Shown here: in pieces, positions 6,201-7,692 of the stretch | How the letters are laid out: each line of letters opens with the position of its first letter | How positions within the stretch are numbered: the first letter of the stretch is position 1 | Assembly (NCBI GenBank): GCA_943327965.2 | Contig: CALPYQ020000066.1 | Location: 1-7,692, forward strand | DNA: 7,692 nucleotides | Reading direction: 5' to 3' | DNA from: Singulisphaera sp. GP187 | GTDB taxonomy: Bacteria > Pseudomonadota > Gammaproteobacteria > Burkholderiales > Burkholderiaceae_C | The notes under the pieces: model-generated | Databases searched by the model: none | Seen by the model: only the letters and a program-made list of their open reading frames with translations | Told to the model about the DNA's origin: nothing | Made by a program: the position numbers and the translations under genes

Positions 6201-7304
6201 AAATTTGCCTTGCGCTAACTTGCCGTTGTCTGTTTCTGTGTAGGTCAAGTGGACATTGCCGCCTGGCCAATGAAGTCCGTCTGCTGTGTCAAAACTTAAA
6301 GCCTCGGTTGAAAAGTCGAACCCATTTGGAACAGATTTGACCGCCAAGCGGCCTGCAATGTTTTTGAAGGTCAGCGCTTGAAGTTCTGGATTGAGTTGGG
6401 CGGTGGCGTTTTCTAAGACCACATCGGCCGTCGCCTGTTTCAGGCTGCCAGATTGAAGGTCAGCCCACATGCGCAGCGCCCCCTTGCCCTGAGTGACATT
6501 GACCTCCCATGGCAAATGTGGGCCGAGTTGTGCCAACTCAACATCGGGAAACTGCACATGAACTTGGCCATTCCAATCTTTAATCCGACCGGGGTGAGTG
6601 GACAGCAAACCGCGCCGCATGTCGCCCATGAGGACAAAGCGGTCGCCCCACCCAGCAGGTGGCGTGGCATCCAAGCGCCATTGATGGTGCCAGGCCGAGT
6701 TGCGCAGCACCCAAGAAACATCGCTCAACTGGAGTGACGGTCTTTCAAGCTTGGCGCTTTTGTAATCGTCGGTCCACACCACCGTGCCACGTTGAATGAC
6801 GATTTCTTTCTGAGAAAAAACCCAATCGGCTGCCGCGGAATCGACGGCGCCGTCTTTTTTGAGCGCCAGACCTGCAATGCGCCATTCGCCTTCAACGGTT
6901 CGGCGAATGTCAAGGCTGGGCTCTTCAATGACCAACTGCTCGACGCCAAAATTGAGCACCGACCTGACGCTGATGGCAAAAGTGATTTTGGGCAAGGTCA
7001 ATGCCCTGCGTCCTTCAGGGTCTAACAGTGCCAGGTTGTGAATTTCAAATGTGGGCATCCACCCTGAGGAAAGGGCGACCAATTGGCCCATTTGAACGGG
7101 AACCCCAAGCGTTTGACTGGCCAAATTTTCCAGCTGAGGGCGAAAATTTTCAATTCGCGGCACAATCAAAAAATGAAGTGCCGACCAAGCCATCCCCAAG
7201 ACCACGCCCAGCGTCAAAAGACCCCATGCGAACAGGCGAAAACCTGCATCGATCAGGCGAGGCCAAGAAGAAATTTTCAACATTCGAACAAGGGTTTGGG
7301 GCAT
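3225..7304 (-). CDS. yhdP: YhdP-family AsmA-like envelope protein (DUF3971/TIGR02099)
   Basis: This is a very large (1359 aa) inner-membrane-anchored periplasmic protein. In E. coli, YhdP (about 1266 aa) acts with TamB and YdbH in moving phospholipids from the inner to the outer membrane, probably as a long hydrophobic groove of beta strands. One transmembrane helix lies at about residues 24-49 (FAWGLLTLGVVLGMAW). It is followed by an AsmA-like N-terminal region (IVPRIENFRPQLENLASQTLGVPV) and then more than 1200 periplasmic residues rich in beta strands. The YhdP/DUF3971 hallmark region is at about 550-660 (IPQSVRHYVRDAVVSGTVQN, then a WPVMNNVSGDIVFDRLNF block). The conserved C-terminal AsmA-like block has LPRRLLLDFRDVFSAGF at 1231-1247, NLQMKGVNAVVQMEG at 1267-1281, RETQNLRVLILPE at 1287-1299 and a closing GTWADPKVTKL. 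The reading frame is intact throughout. ATG 7304 is the first start after an upstream in-frame stop; no strong ribosome binding site is seen. It is the first gene of the operon with the kinase and regulator, and is divergent from glnE. Confidence 0.93.
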   Translation of the reverse strand: MPQTLVRMLKISSWPRLIDAGFRLFAWGLLTLGVVLGMAWSALHFLIVPRIENFRPQLENLASQTLGVPVQMGQLVALSSGWMPTFEIHNLALLDPEGRRALTLPKITFAISVRSVLNFGVEQLVIEEPSLDIRRTVEGEWRIAGLALKKDGAVDSAAADWVFSQKEIVIQRGTVVWTDDYKSAKLERPSLQLSDVSWVLRNSAWHHQWRLDATPPAGWGDRFVLMGDMRRGLLSTHPGRIKDWNGQVHVQFPDVELAQLGPHLPWEVNVTQGKGALRMWADLQSGSLKQATADVVLENATAQLNPELQALTFKNIAGRLAVKSVPNGFDFSTEALSFDTADGLHWPGGNVHLTYTETDNGKLAQGKFQGDKLDLLALRNIAMQLPLPQDARQVLQAHKVMGTVNTLQMAWSEQNTAEGKIYKVSNANGNIEKLTFEGGKTGASNERWPSIENANVIFDMTADGGQIKANIERGALSFPQIFEDPRISLDKLQASIKWVKQKGQVTVPDWQLSLSNADVSGSWQGSWKPSTDAKSLGILDLQGNIVRGNANQVYKYLPLGIPQSVRHYVRDAVVSGTVQNVAVKIKGDLYKLPFANPKEGEFRFAGKVNDVQYAYVPSSSATGNTGSKQAQSEPSWPVMNNVSGDIVFDRLNFKVNNASGKWGNTPFTQIKAEIPNLNSNLLVNVQGESKSSAKQLLGDLRLSPVDNMLGGVLTQASVTGNVSSRIKLSIPLASIDKTTLQGAVNLSGNDVRILNTLPAFEKTQGAITFTESGFGLAGISAQFLGGPIKFDGGSRKLPAKSLEANPFIRVQGQVSANGLKQAQEIPLLSLLGQHANGSTNYTASFGIKGGHPELNIQSQLQGLALNLPSPLNKRADEMVALRYDNAIQSLSTAPGNKAIRDVLQFSWGRTFSASYNRDVSGAEPKVLNGRWMVGDVVTQSPMGATETGVMASLNLPSLSVDDWMQVVAPSKSSGSESQTQNTFVSSASQAYLPTRMNLKSNELLVQGRTLRNVVLNGSREGYVWRTQLDAKEMNGYLEYRQPSPQNTARIYARLSRLSLQPSADQAVESLLEDSPVSIPALDIVVEELELRGKKLGRVEIDAVNTEAATPRSNTGREWRLNKLNVTVPEASFKASGKWVTSREGTQKASTDINFKLDISDAGELLNRLGTKDALRGGGGKLEGQVNWQGSPLTLHYPSLTGRFNVNIGRGQCLQAEPGVAKLLGVLSLQALPRRLLLDFRDVFSAGFAFDSIRGDVAIQQGIASTQNLQMKGVNAVVQMEGTSDIARETQNLRVLILPEVDPGTASLLAGLALNPAIGLSTFIAQLVLKQPLLRVNTQEFMIDGTWADPKVTKLSGSAP

Positions 7305-7324
7305 ATTGACTCAGGCAGGGAATT
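7305..7324. other. 20-nt divergent gap between yhdP and glnE
   Basis: Only 20 nt separate the two divergent start codons, so neither gene can have its promoter wholly in the gap. A weak Shine-Dalgarno (AGGG, 7317-7320) precedes the glnE ATG at a short 4-nt spacing. On the minus strand, CATAAT (complement of 7322-7327) matches the -10 consensus at 5 of 6 bases, but the -35 position matches only about 3 of 6. I do not call a promoter. Confidence 0.5.
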
Positions 7325-7692
7325 ATGACCGCCATAGACCCCTTTGAGACGGGTATTCGCACGGATTCAAGGCTGCCTAAGCCTCTTTCGGAGGGCTCCC
7401 GCTTTTTTCAACGTCTAGAGCGTCGCTATGCGGACGTGTTTGCATCGCTTCCTCAAGCAACCCCAACGCGTGAAGTGCTCGAGCAAGCCTACACCACGCT
7501 GCGCGCCCAATTTGAGGTGGGTGCGGCCTTGCGGGTTCTGCGCCAATGGACGATGCATCGGCTGATCAAGCTCGATTGTGAACAAGACGCAGCCCTAGAA
7601 ACCGTCACGCTTTGCGTCACCCAATTGGCAGAATTCGCGCTCGATCAAGCGTGCCAAAGCGCCTTCGAAACCCTGGATGCCCGCCACGGCGA
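7325..7692 (+). CDS. glnE: Glutamine synthetase adenylyltransferase/adenylyl-removing enzyme, N-terminal part (cut at window edge)
   Basis: GlnE is a bifunctional cytoplasmic enzyme. It adds AMP to, and removes it from, a Tyr of glutamine synthetase (GlnA) in response to glutamine and the PII protein, and so tunes ammonia assimilation. The window holds the first 122 codons of a protein normally around 900-950 residues. The stretch at about 25-85 (SRFFQRLERRYADVFASLP, then EVGAALRVLRQW and HRLIKLDCEQ) is typical of the helical start of beta-proteobacterial GlnE, where the LR..R......R....D pattern is strongly conserved. This region leads into the N-terminal adenylyl-removing domain; the nucleotidyltransferase G-x(11)-D-x-D motif lies beyond the edge. 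The ATG at 7325 is the first start after an in-frame TGA at 7307. Its ribosome binding site is weak and close (AGGG, 4 nt away). It is divergent from yhdP. Confidence 0.93.
   Translation, partial: MTAIDPFETGIRTDSRLPKPLSEGSRFFQRLERRYADVFASLPQATPTREVLEQAYTTLRAQFEVGAALRVLRQWTMHRLIKLDCEQDAALETVTLCVTQLAEFALDQACQSAFETLDARHG

Noticed and set aside
7274..7311. glnE promoter built on CATATT (7302-7307) or TTGACT (7306-7311)
   Set aside because: CATATT has no -35 partner at a workable spacing, and TTGACT has no -10-like hexamer about 17 nt downstream.
3247..7328. Many 60-121 residue frames inside yhdP, including one at 5387-5752 and plus-strand frames across the yhdP start
   Set aside because: The yhdP frame is uninterrupted and matches the family at both ends and in the middle; the alternative frames have no recognisable features.
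7150..7362. Minus-strand frame of 70 aa spanning the yhdP-glnE gap
   Set aside because: It overlaps both real genes out of frame and has no domain or ribosome binding site support.

Overview
The window looks like a chromosomal core segment from a betaproteobacterium, most likely Burkholderiales and close to Comamonadaceae. That placement rests on recognisable family sequences (the start of GlnE, a YhdP-type giant AsmA-like protein, the start of MltA, and a FixJ/DctR-type two-component pair) and not on any database search. Coding density is very high: nearly every base lies in a gene and the longest intergenic gap is 21 nt. I see no rRNA, tRNA, CRISPR array, insertion sequence, phage gene or attachment site.

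Layout from left to right. The left edge (309 down to 1, minus strand) is the N-terminus of a membrane-bound lytic murein transglycosylase A lipoprotein (mltA), cut by the window edge. Divergent from it, and sharing the same CATG tetramer for its start codon, is a 49-residue single-pass membrane protein of unknown function (308-457, plus). It converges on a minus-strand operon. In transcription order this operon is yhdP (7304-3225), a PAS-containing membrane sensor histidine kinase (3203-1140) and a FixJ/NarL-type response regulator (1121-477), with gaps of 21 and 18 nt. At the right edge, divergent from yhdP across 20 nt, the plus-strand glnE (7325 to the edge) begins.

How the genes may fit together: MltA trims peptidoglycan from the outer membrane side, and YhdP-family proteins are implicated in phospholipid transport between the inner and outer membranes, so the window has a cell-envelope theme. 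The histidine kinase probably senses a periplasmic or small-molecule signal through its ~220-residue extracytoplasmic domain and phosphorylates the adjacent regulator. Its target genes are not visible. GlnE belongs to nitrogen control (adenylylation of glutamine synthetase) and is probably only a neighbour.

No clearly new multi-gene system is present. The points most worth a second look are the overlapping divergent start codons of mltA and the small membrane protein, the small protein itself, the insertion of a two-component pair directly behind yhdP, and the fact that yhdP, the kinase and the regulator all lie in one reading frame broken only by two TAA codons.
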